35,679 nt of DNA, from positions 1 to 35,679 of the IMG/VR virus record IMGVR_UViG_3300030451_002410; one strand, given 5' to 3'. The stretch's first letter is position 1; each line of letters starts with the position of its first letter. The DNA is from a virus. Of this stretch, positions 25,362-31,084 are shown in pieces. The notes under the pieces were generated by a model that had not been told where the DNA came from, searched no databases, and saw only the letters and a list, made by a program, of their open reading frames with translations. The position numbers and the translations under genes were made by a program.

Positions 25362-25425
25362 AGTCGAGAAAGGCGTTGAGGTCATTTTGGCGCTGAGTGG
25401 CTCGGGCGTAAGCCTGTTGATTCAT
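25243..25425 (-). CDS. Small protein coupled to the 131-aa gene, unknown
   Basis: 60 aa. The ATG overlaps the stop of the upstream 131-aa gene by 4 nt (ATGA), typical of genuine genes here. The N-terminal 35 residues are Arg/Gln-rich and helical (MNQQAYARATQRQNDLNAFL, then DYERRLRAAY). The last 20 residues lie inside the next gene and look less protein-like. It may be a separate small protein, or the 5' part of a gene continued in the +1 frame at 25361-25182. Confidence 0.45.
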   Translation of the reverse strand: MNQQAYARATQRQNDLNAFLDYERRLRAAYAQSKNPQPPRWGNSSPGRGVQGNSQLDAPC

Positions 25426-25817
25426 GAGTCTTTGTTAGGCACAGGGGGGAGCTTGTCCATTGGGCCTTCCCACTCAAAGCCTTGCTGCTCTGCCATTTTC
25501 AAGACTTCAGCAAAGAACTCCTCGAACTCAAATTCATTGTGATCGCGAAAGCGTTGATACAGCTCCATATATCGCTCTAAGTCATGAACAGAAGCCGCTG
25601 AGACCATGCCCAAAGTTTCTTGATATTGAGAGTTGAGTCCGAGGCTCTCGATTTTCTTTAAAGGCCAATCCCTCAGCAGCCATGGCTCCCAGCAGATCAT
25701 GCAGCGTTGGACTTCTGCCAAATAATCGATCACTTCAGGCTTTTGCAAAACATCCATAGGGATGTCCGGCAACTCAGCATCGTCAAGACGCTGCATTTCT
25801 CTTTGAAAAAAGCTCAT
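25422..25817 (-). CDS. Unknown protein at the early/late boundary
   Basis: 131 aa, acidic. It includes MPMDVLQ-like N-terminal residues (IPMDVLQKPEVIDYLAEVQR), a Trp-rich centre (CMICWEPWLLRDWPLKKIES) and a C-terminal helix (FRDHNEFEFEEFFAEVLKMA). No domain recognised. It is the first gene of the terminase-led operon on the minus strand after an 79-nt gap with a hairpin. The position upstream of the small terminase suggests a late-gene or packaging accessory role (inference). Confidence 0.65.
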   Translation of the reverse strand: MSFFQREMQRLDDAELPDIPMDVLQKPEVIDYLAEVQRCMICWEPWLLRDWPLKKIESLGLNSQYQETLGMVSAASVHDLERYMELYQRFRDHNEFEFEEFFAEVLKMAEQQGFEWEGPMDKLPPVPNKDS

Positions 25818-25853
25818 AAGGCGTTTACCGATTTGATTTAGATGGGGACTTAC

Positions 25854-25882
25854 GGCAAGGCACGGGGAACAGCCGTGATGCC
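25854..25882 (-). other. Imperfect hairpin between early and late minus-strand genes
   Basis: Two inverted blocks, GGCA/TGCC and CACGG/CCGTG, with a 7-nt loop and a small internal loop. It lies in the only sizeable gap (79 nt) between the 174-aa and 131-aa genes. No U-run follows on either strand, so it is not a standard terminator. It may be a processing site, weak terminator or binding site. Confidence 0.35.
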
Positions 25883-25896
25883 TGCCCCTGAGAGGT

Positions 25897-26421
25897 TTAG
25901 AAGTCGTTCAGCCAAGTGAACAGATCATGCGCCTGCATCTGCTTTGCAACAGGTGGCAGGTTTTTGATCGCGTATTTGAGAAGCAGGTGTCCTGCCTCCT
26001 TCTTTGTGCAATGCCCACTAAGGCGTTCTACCAATCCGATTTGCTCAGGGTCTGAGAGGTAAGTCTTAATCGTGAGAAGCCCCGGCAAGTCACGGCCCTC
26101 GTTGTTGTAAGCAGCCTCCAGATCGACGACGGTTTGGATTGGGGCTTGCGGTGGCTCTTTGCCGTATTGGTCAAAAAGCGGTTGCTTGGCGTTAGCGCAA
26201 GCATCACCTAGGTAGTCGCCCCTATCACCGAGGCGCATACGATCACGGACGTAAACAACGTCACCTTCGTTTAGCTGAGTGATCCACCGTTGACTTGGAG
26301 CAAGGGTGCAGATGACGGTTTCACCTTCGTGCTGATGACCTGAGGCGACGTAAAGGACAACAAGATCAGTTCTTGATCCTGCCGGTCTTGCGAAGGTGCA
26401 AGGCACGTAATCATGAGACAT
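25897..26421 (-). CDS. Unknown protein (174 aa)
   Basis: 174 aa with no membrane segment. The N-terminal half is beta-rich (RTDLVVLYVASGHQHEGETV, then LNEGDVVYVRDR) and resembles a small barrel. The C-terminal half is helical (AGHLLLKYAIKNLPPVAKQM, then HDLFTWLNDF). A GDRGDYLGDA loop lies in the middle. No family was recognised. It is the last gene of the early minus-strand group before the terminase operon and is preceded by 146 nt of non-coding sequence containing an inverted repeat. Confidence 0.65.
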   Translation of the reverse strand: MSHDYVPCTFARPAGSRTDLVVLYVASGHQHEGETVICTLAPSQRWITQLNEGDVVYVRDRMRLGDRGDYLGDACANAKQPLFDQYGKEPPQAPIQTVVDLEAAYNNEGRDLPGLLTIKTYLSDPEQIGLVERLSGHCTKKEAGHLLLKYAIKNLPPVAKQMQAHDLFTWLNDF

Positions 26422-26567
26422 GACGATCTGAAGAAGATGTAGATGGTGGTGAAGTTGTTGTCGGGGGATGGATCGGACCTCAACCCGCCCTGCTTTTCCC
26501 TCTTGGGTGTTGTATGGCTTTCAGCCTGAGCGGGGGAAGCTCAGGCATCAGGCTCCCCGACGTGTGG
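26422..26567. other. Non-coding gap with inverted repeat
   Basis: This 146-nt interval holds no convincing gene. It contains the perfect inverted repeat at 26524-26546 and an overlapping direct triplication of GCCTGA (minus strand), which allows alternative pairings with a nearby GGGGA/TCCCC pair. No -35/-10 pair convincing enough to report was seen for the 174-aa gene. Confidence 0.5.
26524..26546 (-). other. Perfect 8-bp inverted repeat (hairpin) downstream of the RHH gene
   Basis: GCCTGAGC and GCTCAGGC flank a 7-nt spacer. It begins 21 nt after the stop of the 57-aa RHH-like gene on the minus strand. There is no U-tract, so it may be a rho-independent-like pause, an mRNA 3' stabiliser or an operator. 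Confidence 0.45.
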
Positions 26568-26741
26568 CTAGCCGTAATGATCCAATATGCGCCGACGGTT
26601 TTGAAGAAGCCATTCTCTAATGGCAATTTCACCGAGGCGTGAAGGAGTGATCGTCATTACTTCAGCAACCTCTATAACGAGCGCCCAGTCAGCAGGGGAA
26701 ATGCTCGCTTGTAGCTTGCGCGAAGGAATCTGTTTTGACAT
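26568..26741 (-). CDS. Small ribbon-helix-helix-like DNA-binding protein (57 aa)
   Basis: 57 aa, found through the TGATG junction with the upstream gene. The sequence MSKQIPSRKLQASISPADWA, then LVIEVAEVMTITPSRLGEIA, then IREWLLQNRRR fits the RHH plan: a short basic beta strand, helix, turn with TPSRLG, second helix. CopG/Arc-type proteins of this size act as dimeric repressors. Candidate target: the GGYATRCC operators in this window (inference only). Confidence 0.65.
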   Translation of the reverse strand: MSKQIPSRKLQASISPADWALVIEVAEVMTITPSRLGEIAIREWLLQNRRRILDHYG

Positions 26742-26983
26742 CAGTCGTATTCCTCCACGGTGTAGGAGAAGCCGCAGTCTTTAGCGTCTGCGATGAGCTG
26801 ATCACGCTCACGCTCGTCGTAAGCCCATTCAGTCCATTCGAGGCGATCGTTGAGCTTGGCCTCGACGTAGTAACGAGTGGAGGATTCCATGGCTTGAAGC
26901 TTTAAGAGGTTTGTAGCTTCAAGCTGCTCTTGGTGCCGCTGAAAAGACTCGAACCAAAGCAATCGCATGTTGTGATTGTCCAT
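26741..26983 (-). CDS. Unknown small protein (80 aa)
   Basis: The start is placed at ATG 26983, which forms TGATG with the end of the upstream gene; an open frame extends 8 codons further. Sequence begins MDNHNMRLLWFESFQRHQEQ and has a beta-like second half (RYYVEAKLNDRLEWTEWAYD) with many acidic and aromatic residues. No family recognised. It is the third gene of the operon driven by the promoter at 27408-27436 or its upstream neighbour. Confidence 0.65.
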   Translation of the reverse strand: MDNHNMRLLWFESFQRHQEQLEATNLLKLQAMESSTRYYVEAKLNDRLEWTEWAYDERERDQLIADAKDCGFSYTVEEYD

Positions 26984-27372
26984 CAGCCGTAAATGACCTC
27001 CTCGCACATCAGGGTTGCCATGGTTTCAACAGGGTCATCAACGCTGATGAAATACTTTCCGTTGGTGCTGTTGCGCTCGGAAGGGGTGGAGTAGTCACGA
27101 GCGTCAAACCTCTGCATGTAAATGGCGAGATCTTCTACATGCTCTTCGCAAACGTCAAAGTAGAAGTCTTTGAGCTGCTCACGGTAGGTGGTGTGGCAGG
27201 CGTCACGGAAGGCTTGTTCAGCCTCCTCTGAGACGAAATCGACATTGGTAGGACCACCCCAACCATCGTCGCTGATTTCAGCAACCTTGCGGGTGCCACA
27301 GCGGAGATTGGCGTTGAATGCGTAACCCTCGTTAGAGACGAGTTTTTTGAGGCCTGTGATTTTGTAAGACAT
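26983..27372 (-). CDS. Unknown early protein (129 aa)
   Basis: The start is set at ATG 27372, because the longer frame would begin inside the promoter. Product: MSYKITGLKKLVSNEGYAFN, then LRCGTRKVAEISDDGWGGPT, then FDARDYSTPSERNSTNGKYF near the C-terminus. Mixed alpha/beta, acidic, soluble. No family recognised. First gene after the regulated promoter and the GAGA hairpin leader. No SD-like sequence precedes the ATG; instead CCTCAAATCA directly precedes it, as in the neighbouring gene. Confidence 0.7.
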   Translation of the reverse strand: MSYKITGLKKLVSNEGYAFNANLRCGTRKVAEISDDGWGGPTNVDFVSEEAEQAFRDACHTTYREQLKDFYFDVCEEHVEDLAIYMQRFDARDYSTPSERNSTNGKYFISVDDPVETMATLMCEEVIYG

Positions 27373-27377
27373 TGATT

Positions 27378-27401
27378 TGAGGCTGTGCGGATCTCCCGCT
27401 T
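27378..27401 (-). promoter_or_regulatory. 5' leader with GAGA-loop hairpin (copy 3)
   Basis: From the predicted start at about 27401 the transcript would read AA, then stem GCGG (27399-27396), loop GAGAT, stem CCGC (27390-27387), then ACAGCCTCA and, after AATC, the start codon. The layout matches the leaders at 27843-27867, 33379-33404 and 33743-33764 although the stem sequences differ. Confidence 0.65.
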
Positions 27402-27407
27402 GAACAA

Positions 27408-27436
27408 AGTATGGCATGCCAATGGCATACCGTCAA
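27408..27436 (-). promoter_or_regulatory. Sigma-70 type promoter with GGYATRCC operator (27.41 kb)
   Basis: -35 TTGACG (27436-27431), 17-nt spacer, -10 CATACT (27413-27408). The spacer holds GGTATGCCA followed by TGGCATGCC, a near-perfect inverted repeat with a 1-nt centre (8 of 9 positions match). The -35 overlaps the stop codon of the upstream 133-aa gene. Operator overlap with the spacer suggests repression. Confidence 0.75.
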
Positions 27437-27834
27437 GCAGACCACTGTTCAGGATCATCAAGGCGCTTCTGCTCTCCTTCTGTGAGCGGGTAGACCTCAA
27501 GGCCATGAGCTTTGCGAATTTTGTTGGTGAGGGAATGGAGCGCAAGAAATCGCTCACGGTCGCCTTGCTCCCAAGCCATGAGTTGACTTTGATCTTCAAG
27601 CTCTGTCAGCAAGGTATCCAACTCGTCATTGGTAAAGGTGATTGGAGTTGGCTTGAAGCTGCTGTCCTTCCAATACTTGTTGACCATTGCCAAGACCTTG
27701 GCGCTTGAAGCGGTGCCAATGGCTTCGCCTTCGATTGCCAAAGACCACTGACCCTTGCCTGCTGGCTGAATGTCCCAGCCTTTGCAAGCGACTGCCTTTG
27801 CTGCTTTTTTGATCGAAACGAAATTGCGGGACAT
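27433..27834 (-). CDS. Unknown early protein (133 aa)
   Basis: The start is placed at ATG 27834, downstream of the promoter and leader; the longer frame to 27888 runs back through the -10. Sequence begins MSRNFVSIKKAAKAVACKGW, then SLAIEGEAIGTASSAKVLAM, then a helical LLTELEDQSQLMAWEQGDRE segment. The first half could be a small alpha/beta domain. No family recognised. It forms a single-gene unit between two regulated promoters. Confidence 0.7.
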   Translation of the reverse strand: MSRNFVSIKKAAKAVACKGWDIQPAGKGQWSLAIEGEAIGTASSAKVLAMVNKYWKDSSFKPTPITFTNDELDTLLTELEDQSQLMAWEQGDRERFLALHSLTNKIRKAHGLEVYPLTEGEQKRLDDPEQWSA

Positions 27835-27842
27835 TTGAGGCT

Positions 27843-27867
27843 TGAGGTTGTGCCGTCTCCGGCTGAT
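27843..27867 (-). promoter_or_regulatory. 5' leader with GAGA-loop hairpin (copy 4)
   Basis: From the predicted start at about 27867: ATCA, stem GCCG, loop GAGA, stem CGGC (stem-loop 27863-27852), then ACAACCTCA (TGAGG on the plus strand at 27843-27847). A second CCTCAA follows, and then the start codon. The tetraloop is exactly GAGA and the 4-bp stem is perfect. Confidence 0.7.
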
Positions 27868-27873
27868 GCAATA

Positions 27874-27901
27874 AGTATGGCATACCACCGAGAGATGTCA
27901 A
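27874..27901 (-). promoter_or_regulatory. Sigma-70 type promoter with GGYATRCC operator (27.87 kb)
   Basis: -35 TTGACA (27901-27896), 16-nt spacer, -10 CATACT (27879-27874). The spacer and -10 contain GGTATGCCATAC, an 11-bp palindrome GTATG-C-CATAC with one central base. The -35 overlaps the TGA stop of the methyltransferase-like gene. Confidence 0.75.
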
Positions 27902-28506
27902 GCAAGCAAGTTCAGCAGCAACTGCTCAGCGACTGGCGGAAGCTCACGGTTGCCCCATTGCTCACCCATAGCCGCAGCCACTCCCAAGTAAGTGCGGCTG
28001 CGCTCTTTCCAGCGGTCTGGGCTTGGACCCATCTTGATGATGTTGCACTCCCTGCCTTCAACGCAGTTGCTTGGCCTGAGCCTTGGCAGATTCTTGAGCC
28101 AAAAGCAGGTGGCTTTCGTTTCCCCGTGTCCGTGCTCCCATGGCTGGATGATTTGATCAGGCTTTCTGATCGCGGTGCTGATCATGCTGATGGGGTTTTC
28201 AATGCACCACCTGGGGATGGGTGCGTCCATCAGCAGCCGTACAAACGCCAAGGCTTGATCAGTAAGAGCTGGATCACGCTTGCCTGAGTAAGTGGCCCAC
28301 ATGCCGCTAATCGCGAGATAGGTGCAAGGCGGATGGGCAACCATCAAATCCCAGCCATCGTGCAGCAGCTCTTCAACAGGGCACTGATAGTGCCATCGAG
28401 GATCTGCCTCACACTCCAGCAGATCACAAGACCAAGCGTCGTGACCATGACTGCGGAACGCATCGCGCACTCTGCCGCTGTATTCACAGGCAACAAGAAC
28501 ACGCAT
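27898..28506 (-). CDS. Orphan C-5 cytosine DNA methyltransferase-like protein
   Basis: 202 aa from ATG 28506 (TGATG with the RHH gene); a GTG one codon upstream is possible. It starts MRVLVACEYSGRVRDAFRSH, the SAM-binding motif I pattern. Catalytic-loop HPPC has Cys61, and CIENP lies at 101-105. It lacks the long target-recognition domain of ordinary Dcm enzymes. Such short versions are widespread in phages and may modify DNA, possibly against host restriction. The activity is inferred from motifs only; the single-chain length is close to the minimal phage type. Confidence 0.8.
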   Translation of the reverse strand: MRVLVACEYSGRVRDAFRSHGHDAWSCDLLECEADPRWHYQCPVEELLHDGWDLMVAHPPCTYLAISGMWATYSGKRDPALTDQALAFVRLLMDAPIPRWCIENPISMISTAIRKPDQIIQPWEHGHGETKATCFWLKNLPRLRPSNCVEGRECNIIKMGPSPDRWKERSRTYLGVAAAMGEQWGNRELPPVAEQLLLNLLA

Positions 28507-28772
28507 CACCTTTCAGCAGATAAGGCGCAGATCACCGTGCAGATGATCGGTTCCAACTGGTGCTTGGGGATGCCGCTGTATTGGCGATTAACAGCAGCTA
28601 TGGCGCGATCAATGCAGTCACGGCCACTGCCCAGCGATGCGACACGCTGTGGGTACAGCACACGCTCACGGATCAGCTGTTTGCGGGACATGCCATGGGC
28701 GGCTGCTTCCATGTTCAGCCTGTTGCGTTCCTCAGGAGTGGCGTCAAATTCGATGCGGCTCAGGTTGCTCAT
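28506..28772 (-). CDS. RHH-like DNA-binding protein (88 aa)
   Basis: 88 aa. The N-terminus SRIEFDATPEERNRLNMEAA, then AHGMSRKQLIRERVL, follows the ribbon-helix-helix layout: strand, helix, turn, helix with basic residues. The C-terminal 40 residues (RAIAAVNRQYSGIPKHQLEP) are a separate helical part. MobC-like and CopG-like proteins share this style. It is coupled on both sides through TGATG junctions, next to the methyltransferase-like gene. Candidate regulator for the shared operators. Confidence 0.65.
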   Translation of the reverse strand: MSNLSRIEFDATPEERNRLNMEAAAHGMSRKQLIRERVLYPQRVASLGSGRDCIDRAIAAVNRQYSGIPKHQLEPIICTVICALSAER

Positions 28773-28993
28773 CAGAAATCAAAAAGTTCAGGGGTGACGG
28801 GAGGTGCGAAGTCTCGCGGGCTTGGGCCTGCTTCAACTTGCTCAGCTGCTGGTTCATCACGCAGCAGGTTGCGATGGTTTTTGCTGATGCTGCCTGGTGG
28901 AGGAGTGTCTAAGTCCTCCAGCGTCCAGTAACCCTTTGCAATGCCATCACGCAGGGTTCTGATCGTTGAGGTGATGTCTTGAAGTGGGTTCAT
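28772..28993 (-). CDS. Small protein with TLEDLDTPPPG motif, unknown
   Basis: 73 aa. MNPLQDITSTIRTLRDGIAK, then GYWTLEDLDTPPPGS, then a Pro-rich acidic tail (APPVTPELFDF). The N-terminal motif is one I have seen in cyanophage small proteins, but I cannot name a family. Coupled to both neighbours. The Pro-rich C-terminus suggests a short peptide ligand for another protein (speculative). Confidence 0.65.
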   Translation of the reverse strand: MNPLQDITSTIRTLRDGIAKGYWTLEDLDTPPPGSISKNHRNLLRDEPAAEQVEAGPSPRDFAPPVTPELFDF

Positions 28994-29283
28994 CAGTACG
29001 GGCGGCTGTCTTTGTATTCAACGTCTGCCATCGGATGCAGGACAAACCTGCCGGGCATAATGCCTTCAACAGGTGGGCAGTAGGTGCAGTAACGACCTAC
29101 GTGATCAAAACGGCCCATGCAGTACGGAGCAGCAGGGCGAACGCGGCCATCCATTTGGTTGAGAGCTGATTCCATGTCACCAGCGCGAATGCACTTGAAA
29201 TCTGGTGAGGCCCCTTCTTTGGCGTTTGTTGGCACCACGGCGTAAACAAACGAATCAGCGGCTTCGGGTTCAAACAGTTTCAT
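28993..29283 (-). CDS. Unknown protein (96 aa) with Cys cluster
   Basis: The start is set at ATG 29283, which overlaps the stop of the upstream gene; the longer frame reads through its 3' end. Begins MKLFEPEAADSFVYAVVPTN, with APYCMGRFDHVGRYCTYCPP near the middle (three Cys) and ADVEYKDSRPY at the end. The Cys spacing CxxC-like (CTYC) could hold a metal, but the pattern is incomplete. No family recognised. Confidence 0.65.
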   Translation of the reverse strand: MKLFEPEAADSFVYAVVPTNAKEGASPDFKCIRAGDMESALNQMDGRVRPAAPYCMGRFDHVGRYCTYCPPVEGIMPGRFVLHPMADVEYKDSRPY

Positions 29284-29990
29284 CAGAGGAACATGGAGGA
29301 CTTGGTGGGCGCGGGTGCGTTGTCTTCGAGGTAGACGGCGTAGCACTCATCACGCAGCCAACGAAAGCAGTCAGGCAGTGGTGATGCAAATTCACCAACA
29401 CCTTGCCTTGATCGGATGTCCTCAATCGCACCATCAATGGCTCGCATGAGGTCATCGGGTTGTAGCTCGTCAGGAACGAGCTGACACCAAAGCTGCATTG
29501 CCTTTGGTTTGGACTGACCGTTGGCACGATGCCGACAGCCTTGATACCGCTTCCAAAAGGCCTCGAACTCAGGGGTGCCTTTGGTCTTCTTAGCGCGTGA
29601 TTTACGGGCTTTTTCTACCTTAATTTCGTTTTTAACAACTATATGTTTTTTTTCGTGGTCCGTTTTTTGGGCAGAGGATGTAACAGCCTCTGCTGACTGC
29701 GGAAGTTCCTGCTGTATTTGCAGAAGGTCTGACACGCCCTCAGGTTGCTTCAGCGAAGGCTTATCACCTATGAGAGGGCGGTGGTTACTTTGTGGTGGTC
29801 CCGCACCAGCAGAGCACGTGGCTAGGCTACTGGGAAAAATTTGAAAGTCAAGACCCTGCATTTTGGAATCGATGAGATCCCTGATGACAGCTGACTTGTT
29901 GCGGAATGGTTTGACCTGCGACGACAGCCAAATGAGCTGGTCCTCCGTGATTCTGACGTTGATCTGTGGCACAAACGGTTGACGTTGCAT
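29283..29990 (-). CDS. RHH-domain protein with a replication-like C-terminal domain
   Basis: 235 aa from ATG 29990; longer starts (ATG 30017 or 30146) would overlap the divergent gene. Residues 9-40 form an RHH domain (INVRITEDQLIWLSSQVKPF, then RNKSAVIRDLID). A Gln/Ser/Lys-rich linker spans about 60-150. The C-terminal domain (PEFEAFWKRYQGCRHRANGQ, then AMQLWCQLVPDELQPDDLMR) resembles the helical 'F.xFW..YP..' domain of phage replication-associated proteins. It heads the leftward early operon, so an initiator or regulator role is plausible but unproven. Confidence 0.7.
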   Translation of the reverse strand: MQRQPFVPQINVRITEDQLIWLSSQVKPFRNKSAVIRDLIDSKMQGLDFQIFPSSLATCSAGAGPPQSNHRPLIGDKPSLKQPEGVSDLLQIQQELPQSAEAVTSSAQKTDHEKKHIVVKNEIKVEKARKSRAKKTKGTPEFEAFWKRYQGCRHRANGQSKPKAMQLWCQLVPDELQPDDLMRAIDGAIEDIRSRQGVGEFASPLPDCFRWLRDECYAVYLEDNAPAPTKSSMFL

Positions 29991-29997
29991 CGCAAAA

Positions 29998-30675
29998 GTG
30001 CCACGTTTGCGACGCATACGCAAGCCATTTGTGAGACAACTGCTAGATCCCGTTCCAGGACTGGAGTTTTTCAAGTTACAGCACAAATATCGGCTTGATG
30101 GTGAGTGGCTGCCATACAACGTCAGCACCGTGCTTTCGTTCGACATGTCACCCTCTCAACAGGCTGCAATCGAGCGCACAAAGGACGGCCCTGATGGCTG
30201 GGCTATTAGAGGTCGAACAATCCACCGTGTGCTGTGTGATGAGTTCTTGCGCGGAGAAGGTTCGATCTATGACGAGAAGTGGGCACCATGGGTAGAACCG
30301 CTGCTTGAGCAGCCGTTGTTCAAAGGCGTCGAGACACTGGCGACTGAATATGCGGTGTGCGACAAGATCAAGCGAATCGGTGGCAGCTTCGATTTTTTGC
30401 TGCGCACTACAGATCCCAACGACAAGCGGGTGATTTTGGGCGACCTAAAGACGGTATCCAGTAAAAAGGGGGTCTCCAGCAGACGCCCAGCAACTGCCCA
30501 GCTCCAGGCTTACAGGAGCTTTCTTGCCGTACACCACCCATCTTTGGTGGTTACGGATTTGGTCACAGTGGTTTGCGGCCCTGAACGCACGCGAATCATC
30601 AACAGTGATCCTGAAGGGTGGCAGGAGTGGGAAGACGCTTGGGGACGTTTCAACGCCACCATCCCTGATTTTTAA
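29998..30675 (+). CDS. PD-(D/E)XK nuclease, phage exonuclease type
   Basis: 225 aa from a GTG at 29998; a GTG at 30031 (214 aa) is an alternative. RecB-family motifs are visible: His76 in GRTIHRVL, Glu117, Asp132 in GGSFDFLLR, Asp149-Leu-Lys151 in ILGDLKTVS, and Gln168 with Tyr172 in ATAQLQAYR. This set is a complete active site. Together with the DUF1071-type annealing protein and SSB downstream it forms a two-component recombination system: resection followed by strand annealing. It starts the rightward operon, back-to-back with the leftward RHH gene. Confidence 0.85.
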   Translation: MPRLRRIRKPFVRQLLDPVPGLEFFKLQHKYRLDGEWLPYNVSTVLSFDMSPSQQAAIERTKDGPDGWAIRGRTIHRVLCDEFLRGEGSIYDEKWAPWVEPLLEQPLFKGVETLATEYAVCDKIKRIGGSFDFLLRTTDPNDKRVILGDLKTVSSKKGVSSRRPATAQLQAYRSFLAVHHPSLVVTDLVTVVCGPERTRIINSDPEGWQEWEDAWGRFNATIPDF

Positions 30676-30911
30676 TGAAGTGCCCTGAATGCGGATGCTC
30701 TTGGATCAGCGTCCTCGAATCACGCCACACAAGCGAAAAAGCAATTAGCCGACGACGCCAGTGCAAAGGCTGCAAGCACATTTGGGCCACTGCTGAGGTG
30801 CCTGTGCCTGAAGGCGAGTGGGGCTACAAACCTGTTGAGCGATTCAACGGCAAATCCAAGCCTGAGTTTGGAGTACATCGCGGGATGCTTGAGCGTCTCG
30901 CATCTGCGTGA
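30675..30911 (+). CDS. NrdR-like zinc-ribbon protein without an ATP-cone
   Basis: 78 aa. Cys3, Cys6, Cys30 and Cys33 are spaced as in the zinc ribbon of NrdR (MKCPECGCSW, SRHTSEKAISRRRQCKGCKH). NrdR represses ribonucleotide reductase genes through an added ATP-cone domain, which is absent here. The C-terminal 40 residues are unrelated (KPVERFNGKSKPEFGVHRGM). It might bind NrdR boxes without nucleotide control, or bind other DNA. Ogr/Delta-type activators are the alternative, but the CPxC...RRRQC pattern favours NrdR. Coupled to the nuclease by TAATG. Confidence 0.7.
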   Translation: MKCPECGCSWISVLESRHTSEKAISRRRQCKGCKHIWATAEVPVPEGEWGYKPVERFNGKSKPEFGVHRGMLERLASA

Positions 30912-31027
30912 ACTGGTCAGAGATTTTGCGTAAAGGGGGCGTACCAGAGCCCCCTGGCTACATAGAGACCGTAAGTAAGGTCACGAGTAAACCCAAAAAG
31001 AAGAAGAAGAGTAAGGGCAAGCGTTGA
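30908..31027 (+). CDS. Small protein with VPEPPGY motif (39 aa)
   Basis: GTG start in a GTGA overlap with the zinc-ribbon stop; ends at TGA 31025-31027, inside the next promoter -35. Product MNWSEILRKGGVPEPPGYIE, then TVSKVTSKPKKKKKSKGKR. The 'MNW.EIL...GVPEPPGY.ET' motif is one I recall from cyanophage small proteins. The basic tail suggests nucleic acid binding. The whole interval to the promoter is covered, supporting the gene. Confidence 0.65.
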   Translation: MNWSEILRKGGVPEPPGYIETVSKVTSKPKKKKKSKGKR

Positions 31028-31052
31028 CACGGTATGCCACCCACGGCATACT
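31024..31052 (+). promoter_or_regulatory. Sigma-70 type promoter with perfect inverted-repeat operator (31.02 kb)
   Basis: -35 TTGACA (31024-31029), 17-nt spacer, -10 CATACT (31047-31052). The operator is a perfect inverted repeat: GTATGCC (31032-31038), 6-nt gap, GGCATAC (31045-31051), reaching into the -10. It is the most symmetric of the five copies. The -35 overlaps the stop of the 39-aa gene. Predicted start near 31059. Confidence 0.8.
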
Positions 31053-31058
31053 GCTGCG

Positions 31059-31084
31059 CATGAGCCCTTTCTCGTTCGCTCATG
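31059..31084 (+). promoter_or_regulatory. 5'-terminal hairpin holding the start codon
   Basis: CATGAGC (31059-31065) and GCTCATG (31078-31084) form a perfect 7-bp inverted repeat with a 12-nt loop. The first arm begins at the predicted transcript start and the second contains the ATG of the 67-aa membrane protein. A 10-codon ORF (MSPFSFAHDS) starts at 31060 in the same element. The GAGA loop of the other leaders is absent. Confidence 0.55.

Noticed and set aside
31024-31052. NtcA- or LexA-type host operator
   Set aside because: The sites lack the GTA-N8-TAC or cyanobacterial LexA box layout across copies; the shared core is GGYATRCC instead.
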